The position numbers and the translations under genes were made by a program. The notes under the pieces are model-generated. The model made no database searches. It was not told the origin of the DNA and worked only from the letters and a program-made list of their open reading frames with translations. This document shows positions 8,224 to 14,307 of a DNA stretch of 21,380 nucleotides, one piece after another. The first letter of the stretch is position 1. Every line of letters begins with the position of its first letter. Location: the NCBI RefSeq assembly GCF_934307085.1, contig NZ_CAKRCF010000048.1:1-21380 (forward strand). The letters run 5' to 3'. The stretch comes from an uncultured Anaerobutyricum sp. Its GTDB lineage: Bacteria; Bacillota; Clostridia; Lachnospirales; Lachnospiraceae.

Positions 8224-8252
8224 AATATACTCTAGAGGCACCTCCATGTCAA
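8224..8252 (-). promoter_or_regulatory. Promoter of the GntR-ABC-VanZ operon
   Basis: On the minus strand TTGACA (8247-8252) and TATATT (8224-8229) are spaced by 17 bp. The start would be near 8217, giving a leader of about 140 nt. The palindromic operator begins immediately downstream, and hairpin H2 ends only eight bases upstream of the -35 box. Confidence 0.8.
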
Positions 8253-8260
8253 GAGGGGGG

Positions 8261-8388
8261 AGACGAAAAAGTGAAAACTCTATCATACAATAAATTCTTC
8301 GTTTCCCTGCGTCCAAACTGCTCGTCCGCAGCTTGAACTTGCTCTAAGGCGCATTTATTGTATGATAGAGTTTTCACTTTTTCTGTCT
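8261..8388 (-). repeat. Giant hairpin H2
   Basis: Bases 8265-8295 pair perfectly with 8353-8383 (31 bp). One base is then bulged (T8384), and AGAC (8261-8264) pairs with GTCT (8385-8388). Read on the minus strand it has the family layout: foot ACAG, stem, TTAGAGCAAG, an apical hairpin TTCAAGCTGC/GCAGTTTGGA, then a 3' side CGCAGGGAAACG that has diverged from CGCCGCGACT. It lies in the divergent region between the gntR and padR promoters, 22 bases from H3, where no gene end needs a terminator. Confidence 0.8.
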
Positions 8389-8410
8389 TTGGCAGGATTT
8401 GATGGAGAAG

Positions 8411-8536
8411 TCAGGAATTGAGAAAATATAGTATCTCTTCTATAAATTCAGAGCTGTGAAGACAAACTACAGTAAAAGACCTTCTCTCGCAGTGACTAAA
8501 ATCATAGATGTGATACTATGTTTTCTCAATTTCGTC
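8411..8536 (+). repeat. Giant hairpin H3 (GAGCTG subtype)
   Basis: Bases 8414-8435 pair with 8512-8533 with two G-U pairs. Pairing continues in register to 8443/8504 with two mismatches, about 30 bp in all. The foot is CAG/CGTC with A8413 bulged. The top carries AGAGCTGTGAAGAC on the left and CTTCTCTCGCAGTGACTAAA on the right, with GAAG/CTTC closing a 19-base apical loop. This is a variant of the H1/H4/H5 core, and H7 shares it, including the 3' flank CGTCAGCTTT. Its right end is only ten bases from the padR -35 box. Confidence 0.75.
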
Positions 8537-8546
8537 AGCTTTTCTC

Positions 8547-8574
8547 TTGACAAATGCTATATATGTATTATAAT
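8547..8574 (+). promoter_or_regulatory. Promoter of the padR operon
   Basis: TTGACA at 8547-8552 and TATAAT at 8569-8574 with 16-bp spacing, both perfect consensus hexamers. The start would be near 8581, inside the AT palindrome that follows. It faces away from the gntR promoter. Confidence 0.85.
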
Positions 8575-8577
8575 TCA

Positions 8578-8598
8578 ATATATAAAATTTTTATATAT
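8578..8598. promoter_or_regulatory. Possible PadR operator
   Basis: A 21-bp perfect palindrome centred on T8588, with half-sites ATATATAAAA and TTTTATATAT. It begins three bases after the -10 box and covers the transcription start, so a bound dimer would block the promoter. PadR autoregulation at such sites is common. AT-rich palindromes arise by chance more easily, so this is less certain than the GntR site. Confidence 0.5.
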
Positions 8599-8630
8599 AA
8601 AGATTTAAAACATAGAAAGGACGTGATATT

Positions 8631-8960
8631 ATGTTTTATTATCCGCTTTCTTCTTTATTGATTGAGTGTCTGATTCTCTCGATTGTTGAAAGGGAGGATT
8701 CTTATGGGTATGAGATCAGTCAGACAGTGAAGCTTGTGGCAAATATTAAGGAATCTACTCTTTACCCGATTTTGAGGAAGTTAGAGCAGCATGGTTATTT
8801 GAGTACCTACAGCAGAGAATTTCAGGGGCGTAACCGAAAGTATTATTCGATCACAGATTCCGGAAGGGAACAGCTTGTTTTTCTGAAAAAAGAATGGAAC
8901 GAATATTATCACACAATTGATGACATCATCGAAGGGAGGATGATACCTGATGGGAAATAA
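8631..8960 (+). CDS. PadR-family transcriptional regulator
   Basis: A 109-residue regulator with the PadR winged helix: LIECLILSIVEREDSYGYEI, then ESTLYPILRKLEQHGYL and the wing with RNRKYYSITDSGREQL. The C-terminal helix for dimerisation is short, as in subfamily-2 PadR proteins. AAAGGA at 8616-8621 precedes the ATG by nine bases. Its end overlaps the DUF1700 gene by 11 bases. PadR, DUF1700 and DUF4097 genes together form a widespread Firmicute module linked to the cell envelope. It probably represses its own operon through the palindrome at 8578-8598. Confidence 0.95.
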   Translation: MFYYPLSSLLIECLILSIVEREDSYGYEISQTVKLVANIKESTLYPILRKLEQHGYLSTYSREFQGRNRKYYSITDSGREQLVFLKKEWNEYYHTIDDIIEGRMIPDGK

Positions 8961-9561
8961 AAGATATAATAATGGTGAGATACATTTAACGAAAGATGAA
9001 TATCTCACTCAGCTTAAAAAATATTTAAAGAAGCTTCCAAAGGAAGACTATAACAATGCGATGGATTATTTTACAGAATATTTTGAAGATGCCGGGCCAG
9101 AAGGCGAAGCAGCCTTGATACAGGAACTCGGTACTCCGAAAGAAGCAGCTTATGAAATTCTTGATAATCTGATAACTGAGAAGAGAAAAGACCCAGATAC
9201 GCCGATTTGGAAGATTATTTTTCTTACATTTCTTTCCATTTGTGCCGCTCCTATCGGCGGTGCTTTGGCACTTACTATAATTGCTCTTGCTTTAGCCGGT
9301 ATTTTAGTAATTGTGGCAGGACTTTTAGCGATTTTCTCTTTTGGAATTGCATTTGCCCTCGTTGGTGGAAAACTTTTTATCCGAGGAATAATTGCTATCA
9401 CTGCATCGCTTTCCGGTGCGAGCCTGATTTCTGGTGCAGGATTATTTAGTATTGGCATTAGTATTCTTGCCATTTTAGCTGTTTTTTGTTTCTGCAAATG
9501 GATTGTTTTAGTATTAGCTCATTTTATTCAGAATATGAGCAGAAAAAGGAGTGTGAAATAA
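8950..9561 (+). CDS. DUF1700 (HAAS-type) membrane protein
   Basis: The 203-residue protein has an N-terminal cytoplasmic helical domain (about residues 12-75: LTKDEYLTQLKKYLKKLPKE, MDYFTEYFEDAG and LGTPKEAAYEIL). This is the DUF1700/HAAS pattern that usually accompanies PadR regulators. Residues 86-195 are several hydrophobic, glycine- and alanine-rich segments forming a membrane domain. The start overlaps padR, with GGGAGG at 8934-8939 ten bases upstream. The known idea for the family is that the helical domain transmits a membrane signal to the PadR protein. That is inference for this protein. Confidence 0.9.
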   Translation: MGNKRYNNGEIHLTKDEYLTQLKKYLKKLPKEDYNNAMDYFTEYFEDAGPEGEAALIQELGTPKEAAYEILDNLITEKRKDPDTPIWKIIFLTFLSICAAPIGGALALTIIALALAGILVIVAGLLAIFSFGIAFALVGGKLFIRGIIAITASLSGASLISGAGLFSIGISILAILAVFCFCKWIVLVLAHFIQNMSRKRSVK

Positions 9562-9562
9562 G

Positions 9563-10528
9563 ATGAGAAAAATTACAAAAACTCTTTTAGGAATTGGTGG
9601 AGCATTCTGCCTGATTGGAGCACTTTTATTTAGTATCGGATTTACCAGTGGCGGCACAAAGTACGTTCATACCACAAACTTAAATTCCATGAACGTACAG
9701 GAAGATAATAAAGAGTCTGCAAATCGTTTTACTTTAAAGAAAACAGAAATCCCTGACTTTACTTCTTTAAATATAAACTTAGAAGATTCCGACCTTAACA
9801 TTGAGGAATCTCCCAACGAAAAAAGCTATATTGAATATGTACAGGCGACAAAGGATAAGAAAAATCCTCTCTCCTATTCCATAGAGAATGGCACATTAAC
9901 CTTAAAAGAAGCCGGAAATACTGGTGCTTCTTACTACATTAATGTTGACATAAGCTTCTTACAGGCTGCTCTCAGCAGTAAAAATATAGAAGATTACACA
10001 AAAGAGTCTTCTAAATACGAAAATTACGTTACTCTCTATCTTCCAAAAGATAAACTCGTATCTTCCGCAAAAATCCATCTTGGATATGGTGATTTTTATG
10101 TAAAAAATGCTGCTTTTGATACTACTAACATCAAGCTTGACGATGGAGATTTTAACGCAAATACATTTACTGCTAATAGTGGAAAGCTTACTTTCTCCTA
10201 CGGTGACTGCGACTTGCAAAAAGCCTCTCTCGGCAATATTTCTCTCACTTCAAAAGATGGCGATCTTACTGTAGATGAACTTACTTTATCAGGAAAAACA
10301 AAAATCGCGCTCTCTTATGGCGATGCTGAAATCACCTTAAATGACTCCACAAAGAAAGTATCTGGATTTGACCTCGACACCCATTATGGAACGATTACTG
10401 CTTCTGGTCTTAACGGAAACAAAACTGTAGACGAAGATGATGATGTAAATACATTCCAGTCAGATTCTAAAGATGGGAAGACAAATCTTGCGATAGACTC
10501 TAAAGATGGGGATATTACGGTAAAATAA
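9563..10528 (+). CDS. DUF4097-type beta-repeat surface protein
   Basis: The 321-residue protein has one N-terminal hydrophobic segment (ITKTLLGIGGAFCLIGALLF), an uncleaved anchor or signal peptide, and an extracytoplasmic rest. From about residue 170 short beta-repeats recur every 15-25 residues around a G-D pair: YGDFYVKNA, DGDFNANTF, YGDCDLQKA, DGDLTVDEL, YGDAEITL, DGDITVK. This matches the DUF4097 (LiaG-like) beta-solenoid. The function of the family is not settled; it may act as an envelope sensor or scaffold. The gene starts one base after the DUF1700 stop, with AAGGAG at 9546-9551. It closes the PadR operon and is followed by a folded intergenic region and H4. Confidence 0.87.
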   Translation: MRKITKTLLGIGGAFCLIGALLFSIGFTSGGTKYVHTTNLNSMNVQEDNKESANRFTLKKTEIPDFTSLNINLEDSDLNIEESPNEKSYIEYVQATKDKKNPLSYSIENGTLTLKEAGNTGASYYINVDISFLQAALSSKNIEDYTKESSKYENYVTLYLPKDKLVSSAKIHLGYGDFYVKNAAFDTTNIKLDDGDFNANTFTANSGKLTFSYGDCDLQKASLGNISLTSKDGDLTVDELTLSGKTKIALSYGDAEITLNDSTKKVSGFDLDTHYGTITASGLNGNKTVDEDDDVNTFQSDSKDGKTNLAIDSKDGDITVK

Positions 10529-10578
10529 TCAGATAGATCTTAAAAACAGATTATGGCTTTTGAAAAGCTGAGCCATGA

Positions 10579-10651
10579 GGGTTTGACACTCATATTGTTG
10601 TTTTAATATGTAAAAATAATAATTTTTCTTATGCATTTTTGTGTCAATCCT
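10579..10651 (+). other. Branched hairpin downstream of the DUF4097 gene
   Basis: GGTTTGACAC (10580-10589) pairs with GTGTCAATCC (10641-10650) at nine of ten positions. Inside lie two smaller hairpins, CATATT/AATATG (10591-10610) and AAAAAT/ATTTTT (around 10612-10627), giving a three-way junction. The left arm also contains TTGACA (10583-10588), so it could instead be a weak promoter, though no good -10 box follows at 17 bp. It could be the terminator of the padR operon or a small RNA. The rest of 10529-10685 shows nothing else I can name. Confidence 0.35.
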
Positions 10652-10685
10652 TTGATATTTAGTTTCCCAAGCAGCCTCATTCTTC

Positions 10686-10901
10686 TGTCCTTTCACCAAA
10701 TTTCCCCATAAATTTGCCGGATTGAAACAACCAGAACCCCCAGAGAGAATATACCCTATATCTGTGGCCTGGGAGCAAGGTTTGGATACGAGCGCTTAAG
10801 TGAATATTCAAACCGCCGCGACTAAAGTCACAGATATAGGGTATATTCTCTCTGAGGGTTCGTCTGTTTACTCACTCCGGCAAATTTTTATTGACAGGAC
10901 A
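10686..10901 (+). repeat. Giant hairpin H4, nested inside an outer stem
   Basis: The core element runs from C10732 to G10862. Bases 10741-10766 pair perfectly with 10829-10854 (26 bp), one C-A mismatch follows, then six more pairs, with A10733 bulged at the foot (CAG/CGTC). The top has GGGAGCAAG, an apical hairpin GTTTGGATA/TATTCAAAC, and CGCCGCGACT, the clearest copy of the conserved core. Around it is a second inverted repeat: 10710-10720 (AAATTTGCCGG) with 10877-10887, extended by TGTCCT (10686-10691) and AGGACA (10896-10901). The outer right arm covers the -35 box of the caxA-like gene. Confidence 0.8.
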
Positions 10902-10918
10902 ATCTATCTTAATATAAA
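10891..10918 (+). promoter_or_regulatory. Promoter of the Mn2+ riboswitch/exchanger unit
   Basis: TTGACA at 10891-10896 and TATAAA at 10913-10918, spaced 16 bp. The start near 10925 coincides with the 5' end of the riboswitch, which supports both calls. The -35 box is part of the outer right arm around H4. Confidence 0.8.
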
Positions 10919-10927
10919 ATAAAGAAA

Positions 10928-11022
10928 ATAAGAGGGAGTAGTTAATATCCATCTCTATGGATGAATAACAGTCGTCATCACGCCGTAAGGCCGGTTGTTA
11001 TTGAGATAACGAGACTTTTATC
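10928..11022 (+). promoter_or_regulatory. yybP-ykoY (Mn2+) riboswitch aptamer
   Basis: The hallmarks of the class are in order: GGGAGTAG (10934-10941), a variable hairpin TATCCATctctATGGATGA, then AGTCGTCATCACG, a CCGTAAGG loop region, CCGGTTGT, and ACGAGAC (11009-11015). P1 forms from ATAAGAG (10928-10934) and CTTTTAT (11015-11021). The class is known to bind Mn2+ and switch on Mn2+ exporters and related genes. It stands directly before a cation exchanger gene and at the transcription start. The match is from memory of the consensus, not from a model search. Confidence 0.88.
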
Positions 11023-11133
11023 AATCATTTTGTAACTGTTCAGAATTATGTACTTTTATTTATGTATTTTAATTCTGAATACCACAGTTATTTTTGATGT
11101 GATAAAGGTCTTTTTTTATTTTCCTTTATCACA
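11012..11133 (+). terminator. Expression platform of the riboswitch (terminator and competing hairpin)
   Basis: AGACTTTTATC (11012-11022) overlaps the 3' strand of aptamer P1 and can pair with GATAAAGGTCT (11101-11111), which is followed by TTTTTTATTTT. That is an intrinsic terminator with a long internal hairpin: AACTGT and TCAGAATTA on the left with TAATTCTGA and ACAGTT on the right. The competing fold pairs TGTGATAAAGG (11098-11108) with CCTTTATCACA (11123-11133). When Mn2+ holds P1 closed the terminator cannot form and the gene is read. This is an ON switch. Confidence 0.8.
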
Positions 11134-11147
11134 AGAAAGGAGAATAT

Positions 11148-12062
11148 ATGGAATATGTATTACTAGTAGTCGGATTTGTTCTTTTAATCAAGGGGGCAGA
11201 TTTCTTCGTAGAAGGAAGTTCTTCTCTCGCCCAAATCCTGAAAGTGCCCAGTGTTGTAATCGGACTTACCATTGTCGCCATGGGAACAAGCGCACCGGAA
11301 GCCTCCGTCAGCATCAATGCCGCCCTTGCAGGAAGTAATGATATCGCCATCAGCAATGTTGTCGGATCGAATATTTTCAATGGATTAGTCGTTGTTGGGG
11401 TATGTGCCTTTTTATCTGCATTCAAAACAAATCGCGATATTTTAAAAAGAGATATGCCACTCAACATCCTTGTCACATTTATTTTATGCCTTATGTTTCT
11501 TGACGGAAAACTCAGCCGGATAGAAGGCGGTATCCTCTTTGCCGGCATGATTTTATATATTGCCGTCATGATCTGTCACGCAATCAAAAATAAATCAGAA
11601 AACGAACCGGAAAAAATTCTTTCTTTACCAAGAAGTATTATTTACATGATCGCCGGTCTCGCCGCAGTCATCTTCGGCGGTGACTTAGTCGTTGATAAAG
11701 CATGCATTATTGCCACCAACTTCGGCGTAAGCCAGAACTTTATCGGACTTACCATCGTCGCAATTGGAACCTCTCTTCCGGAACTGGTAACCTCCATTGT
11801 TGCCACCAAAAAAGGAGATAGCGGTCTCGCACTCGGAAATGCTATCGGCTCCAACCTGTTTAACATCTTGTTTATCCTCGGGTTCTCAGCCATCCTTTCG
11901 CCACTGCACGTACTAAGTGAATCAGTCATCGACTGTGGTATTTTATTAGTTAGCAGCATCCTTTTATTCATCTTCGCAAAGACAAAGCAGCATATGTCAA
12001 AGCTCGAAGGAATTGTCTGCATCGGCCTCTATCTGGCATATATGGGATATCTTTTAATTTAG
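11148..12062 (+). CDS. CaxA/YrbG-type Na+/Ca2+ exchanger family protein, probably exporting Mn2+ or Ca2+
   Basis: A 304-residue inner-membrane antiporter built of two inverted repeats. Repeat one has GTSAPE at residues 46-51 and a GSNDIAISNVVGSNIFN stretch. Repeat two has GTSLPE at 207-212 and ALGNAIGSNLFN at about 228-239. These alpha motifs form the cation site in the CaCA family. About ten hydrophobic segments span the protein. AAAGGAG at 11136-11142 precedes the ATG by five bases. Control by a Mn2+ riboswitch suggests Mn2+ export as the physiological role; the family itself is best known for Ca2+. No other gene shares the transcript. H5 ends the unit. Confidence 0.93.
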   Translation: MEYVLLVVGFVLLIKGADFFVEGSSSLAQILKVPSVVIGLTIVAMGTSAPEASVSINAALAGSNDIAISNVVGSNIFNGLVVVGVCAFLSAFKTNRDILKRDMPLNILVTFILCLMFLDGKLSRIEGGILFAGMILYIAVMICHAIKNKSENEPEKILSLPRSIIYMIAGLAAVIFGGDLVVDKACIIATNFGVSQNFIGLTIVAIGTSLPELVTSIVATKKGDSGLALGNAIGSNLFNILFILGFSAILSPLHVLSESVIDCGILLVSSILLFIFAKTKQHMSKLEGIVCIGLYLAYMGYLLI

Positions 12063-12068
12063 CGGATA

Positions 12069-12194
12069 CAGACGAAAAAAAGAAAGCCAGCCTATAGCAA
12101 AGGTAATGTCGGAGCAAGTAAAAATGCCGGTCAGGCATTTTCTACGCCGCGACTATCTTTACCTTTGCTATAGGCTGGCTTTCTTTTTTCTGTT
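12069..12194 (+). repeat. Giant hairpin H5 (core flipped relative to feet)
   Basis: Bases 12076-12106 pair perfectly with 12159-12189 (31 bp). One extra A in the left arm, a G-C pair, a bulged T (12191) and two more pairs close the foot. The core reads on the plus strand like H1: GTCGGAGCAAG, apical AAAATGCC/GGCATTTT, CGCCGCGACT. The feet, however, are ACGAAA on the left and TTTCTGT on the right, the reverse of H1. It separates the convergent exchanger and trpB genes. AAAAAAA and TTTTTT at the ends of the stem would serve as terminators on both strands. Confidence 0.85.
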
Positions 12195-12202
12195 CCCTAG
12201 AG

Positions 12203-12233
12203 TGTGTTTGAAAAATGCTTATAATTAAACACA
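12203..12233 (-). terminator. Weak hairpin after trpB
   Basis: TGTGTTT (12203-12209) pairs with AAACACA (12227-12233) around a 17-base loop, 17 bases past the trpB stop on the minus strand. There is no good T tract. H5 lies just beyond and is the more likely end of the trpB transcript. Confidence 0.3.
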
Positions 12234-12250
12234 GAAACAATCTGTTTACA

Positions 12251-13630
12251 TTATTCTTCCGGTTGTTTTGGTAAGCCGGCAAATCCTGCTTCTAAATCTT
12301 TATCGGTAGGAATGTAGTCGCTCATCTCACCATTGTTATATTTTTCATATGCTACCATATCAAAGTATCCGGTTCCGGTAAGTCCAAATAGAATTGTCTT
12401 TTCTTCTCCGGTTTCTTTGCATTTTAAAGCTTCATCAATTGCTACGCGAATTGCGTGACTGCTTTCTGGAGCAGGTAAGATTCCTTCTACTCTTGCAAAC
12501 TGTTCTGCTGCTTCAAATACAGAAGTCTGCTCTACGCTTCTTGCCTCGATTAATCCTTGATCGTATAATTCAGATACGATACTGCTCATTCCATGATAGC
12601 GAAGTCCTCCTGCATGATTTGCAGATGGAATAAATCCACTTCCCAATGTGTACATTTTCGCCATCGGACATACCTTTCCTGTATCGCAGAAATCGTAGAC
12701 GTATTTACCACGAGTTAAACTTGGACAGGATGCTGGCTCTACTGCAATAAAGTGATAATCTGCTTCACCACGAAGCTTTTCACCCATAAATGGAGAAATC
12801 AATCCGCCAATATTAGAGCCGCCTCCGGCACAGCCAATGATAATATCTGGTTTGATTCCGTATTTGTCCATGGCAATCTTTGATTCTAATCCGATGACAG
12901 ACTGGTGAAGCAGTACCTGGTTCAGTACACTTCCTAAAACATAACGATATCCTTCATGCTTTGTTGCAGTCTCAACTGCTTCTGAAATCGCACAGCCAAG
13001 GCTTCCTGTTGTTCCCGGATGTTCTTCTAAAATTTTCTTACCAACTTCTGTTGTGGTAGATGGAGATGGGGTTACACTTGCTCCATAAGTACGCATTACT
13101 TCACGGCGGAACGGCTTCTGCTCATAAGAAACCTTCACCATATATACTTTACAGTCAAGGTCAAAGTAAGCACATGCCATAGAAAGAGCTGTTCCCCACT
13201 GTCCGGCTCCTGTCTCTGTAGTAACTCCCTTTAATCCCTGCTGCTTTGCATAATAAGCCTGTGCAATCGCAGAATTTAACTTGTGGCTTCCACTTGTGTT
13301 ATTTCCCTCGAATTTATAGTAAATCTTTGCAGGTGTTCCAAGCTTTTTCTCTAAACAATAAGCACGTACCAGAGGGGATGGTCGATACATCTTGTAGAAG
13401 TCTCTGATTTCCTGTGGAATTGGAATGTATGCATCAGTATCATTCAGTTCCTGCTTTACTAATTCTTTACAGAAAATAGGTTCTAATTCCTCTGGTTTTA
13501 AAGGCTCTAACGTTGCTGGATTTAACAGCGGTGCAGGCTTCTTCTTCATATCTGCACGCACGTTATACCAGCTATCCGGCATCTCATTCTCTTCAAGATA
13601 AATTTTGTAAGGGATTTCTTTATTGCTCAT
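12251..13630 (-). CDS. trpB: TrpB2-type tryptophan synthase beta-like enzyme
   Basis: A 459-residue pyridoxal-phosphate enzyme that joins indole and serine to make tryptophan in the cytoplasm. The PLP lysine is K117 in GSHKLNSA, the catalytic glutamate is E139 in TETGAGQWG, and the phosphate loop is GCAGGGSNIGG near 265-275. The extended N-terminus (about 80 residues before RPSPLVRA) and the length over 430 residues mark the TrpB2 branch. These enzymes often stand alone and are thought to work without TrpA, salvaging free indole. No trpA or other trp gene is near, which fits. AAGGAGAAGG precedes the ATG. It is a single-gene unit between H6 and H5. Confidence 0.95.
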   Translation of the reverse strand: MSNKEIPYKIYLEENEMPDSWYNVRADMKKKPAPLLNPATLEPLKPEELEPIFCKELVKQELNDTDAYIPIPQEIRDFYKMYRPSPLVRAYCLEKKLGTPAKIYYKFEGNNTSGSHKLNSAIAQAYYAKQQGLKGVTTETGAGQWGTALSMACAYFDLDCKVYMVKVSYEQKPFRREVMRTYGASVTPSPSTTTEVGKKILEEHPGTTGSLGCAISEAVETATKHEGYRYVLGSVLNQVLLHQSVIGLESKIAMDKYGIKPDIIIGCAGGGSNIGGLISPFMGEKLRGEADYHFIAVEPASCPSLTRGKYVYDFCDTGKVCPMAKMYTLGSGFIPSANHAGGLRYHGMSSIVSELYDQGLIEARSVEQTSVFEAAEQFARVEGILPAPESSHAIRVAIDEALKCKETGEEKTILFGLTGTGYFDMVAYEKYNNGEMSDYIPTDKDLEAGFAGLPKQPEE

Positions 13631-13705
13631 ATCCTTCTCCTTTGCAAATCTTTTTCTTTTAATTTAATAATTTAACACTCTAGTCTAATACATTATGCTA
13701 TACAC

Positions 13706-13734
13706 AGTTTATACTATCTGTCTTCCTACGTCAA
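13706..13734 (-). promoter_or_regulatory. Promoter of trpB
   Basis: On the minus strand TTGACG (13729-13734) is followed after 17 bp by TAAACT (13706-13711); TATAAA overlaps it at 15 bp spacing. Transcription would begin near 13700, leaving a leader of about 70 nt, too short for a T-box. H6 ends 35 bases upstream of the -35 box. Confidence 0.5.
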
Positions 13735-13768
13735 GTAGATTAACTATTTGATTCATTAAGAAGAAAAC

Positions 13769-13893
13769 AGACGAAAAAAGAAATAATACCATATCCCAGA
13801 TGCTCTGTAGTCGCTGTGTTTAAGATGCTTATTCGCATCTTAGACACGCTCCGAAGCCGCATCTGGGATATGGTATTATTTCTTTTTTCTGTT
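13769..13893 (-). repeat. Giant hairpin H6
   Basis: Bases 13773-13803 pair perfectly with 13859-13889 (31 bp), with T13890 bulged and two to three more pairs at the foot. Read on the minus strand it has the family layout: foot ACAG, stem, CTTCGGAGCG, an apical hairpin TGTCTAAGATGC/GCATCTTAAACA (one mismatch) and CAGCGACTACAG. It lies 13 bases after the end of the GNAT gene on the same strand and before the trpB promoter. Its poly-T exit (CTTTTTTCGTCT on the minus strand) suits a terminator. Confidence 0.82.
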
Positions 13894-13905
13894 TCCTTTA
13901 TCGAA

Positions 13906-14307
13906 TTAATGGTAATTACAAATCTGTATTGCAGCACCATTTTCCATTACAGAAAAGCCATGTTTTTCATAGAATGGTACATTATTTTTATCTTCGGGCA
14001 TTCCTTCAATATAGAAAAAGTCCTTATATTTTTCTTTTACATATTCAATCATTCTTCCAGCTATTCCTTTTCCCTGATACTCTGGATGAACGAGTACATA
14101 ATGAATCTGTGCCAACATTTCTGTATCATCGAGTACCCTTGTAAGTCCAACTAGTCTGTCACCGTCCCATACGGTTAGTACTGTTGATGAATTCATCAGG
14201 GCTTTATATAAGCGTTCCGGATATTTTCCGGAAATCCAGTTGACTGATAAAAATAGTTGCTGTACCTGTTCCTGTGTAAATATTTTTTCGTCTGTATATT
14301 TAAGCAT
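13906..14307 (-). CDS. GNAT-family N-acetyltransferase
   Basis: A 133-residue acetyl-CoA-dependent acetyltransferase of the small single-domain type. The acetyl-CoA loop is VHPEYQGKGIAGRMIEYV near residues 73-90 (the Q-x-x-G-x-A/G motif A). The C-terminal IEGMPEDKNNVPFYEKHGF is the usual motif B. The acceptor substrate cannot be told. GGGAG lies six bases before the ATG at 14307. The start codon overlaps the stop of the truncated MATE frame in the five bases TAATG, so the two may be translationally coupled. An extended -10 (TGGTACAAT) inside the MATE remnant may instead supply its own promoter. Confidence 0.92.
   Translation of the reverse strand: MLKYTDEKIFTQEQVQQLFLSVNWISGKYPERLYKALMNSSTVLTVWDGDRLVGLTRVLDDTEMLAQIHYVLVHPEYQGKGIAGRMIEYVKEKYKDFFYIEGMPEDKNNVPFYEKHGFSVMENGAAIQICNYH

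Noticed and set aside
8122..8316. 64-codon minus-strand frame
   Set aside because: It covers hairpin H2, the promoter and the operator of the gntR operon, and has no ribosome binding site.
13631..13760. T-box or trp attenuator before trpB
   Set aside because: The predicted leader is about 70 nt, with no T-box sequence (TGGNACCGCG) and no Trp-rich leader peptide.
13816..14154. Long plus-strand frames antisense to the GNAT and MATE genes (also 14257-14700)
   Set aside because: They are shadows of the minus-strand genes, which have clear domain motifs and ribosome binding sites.
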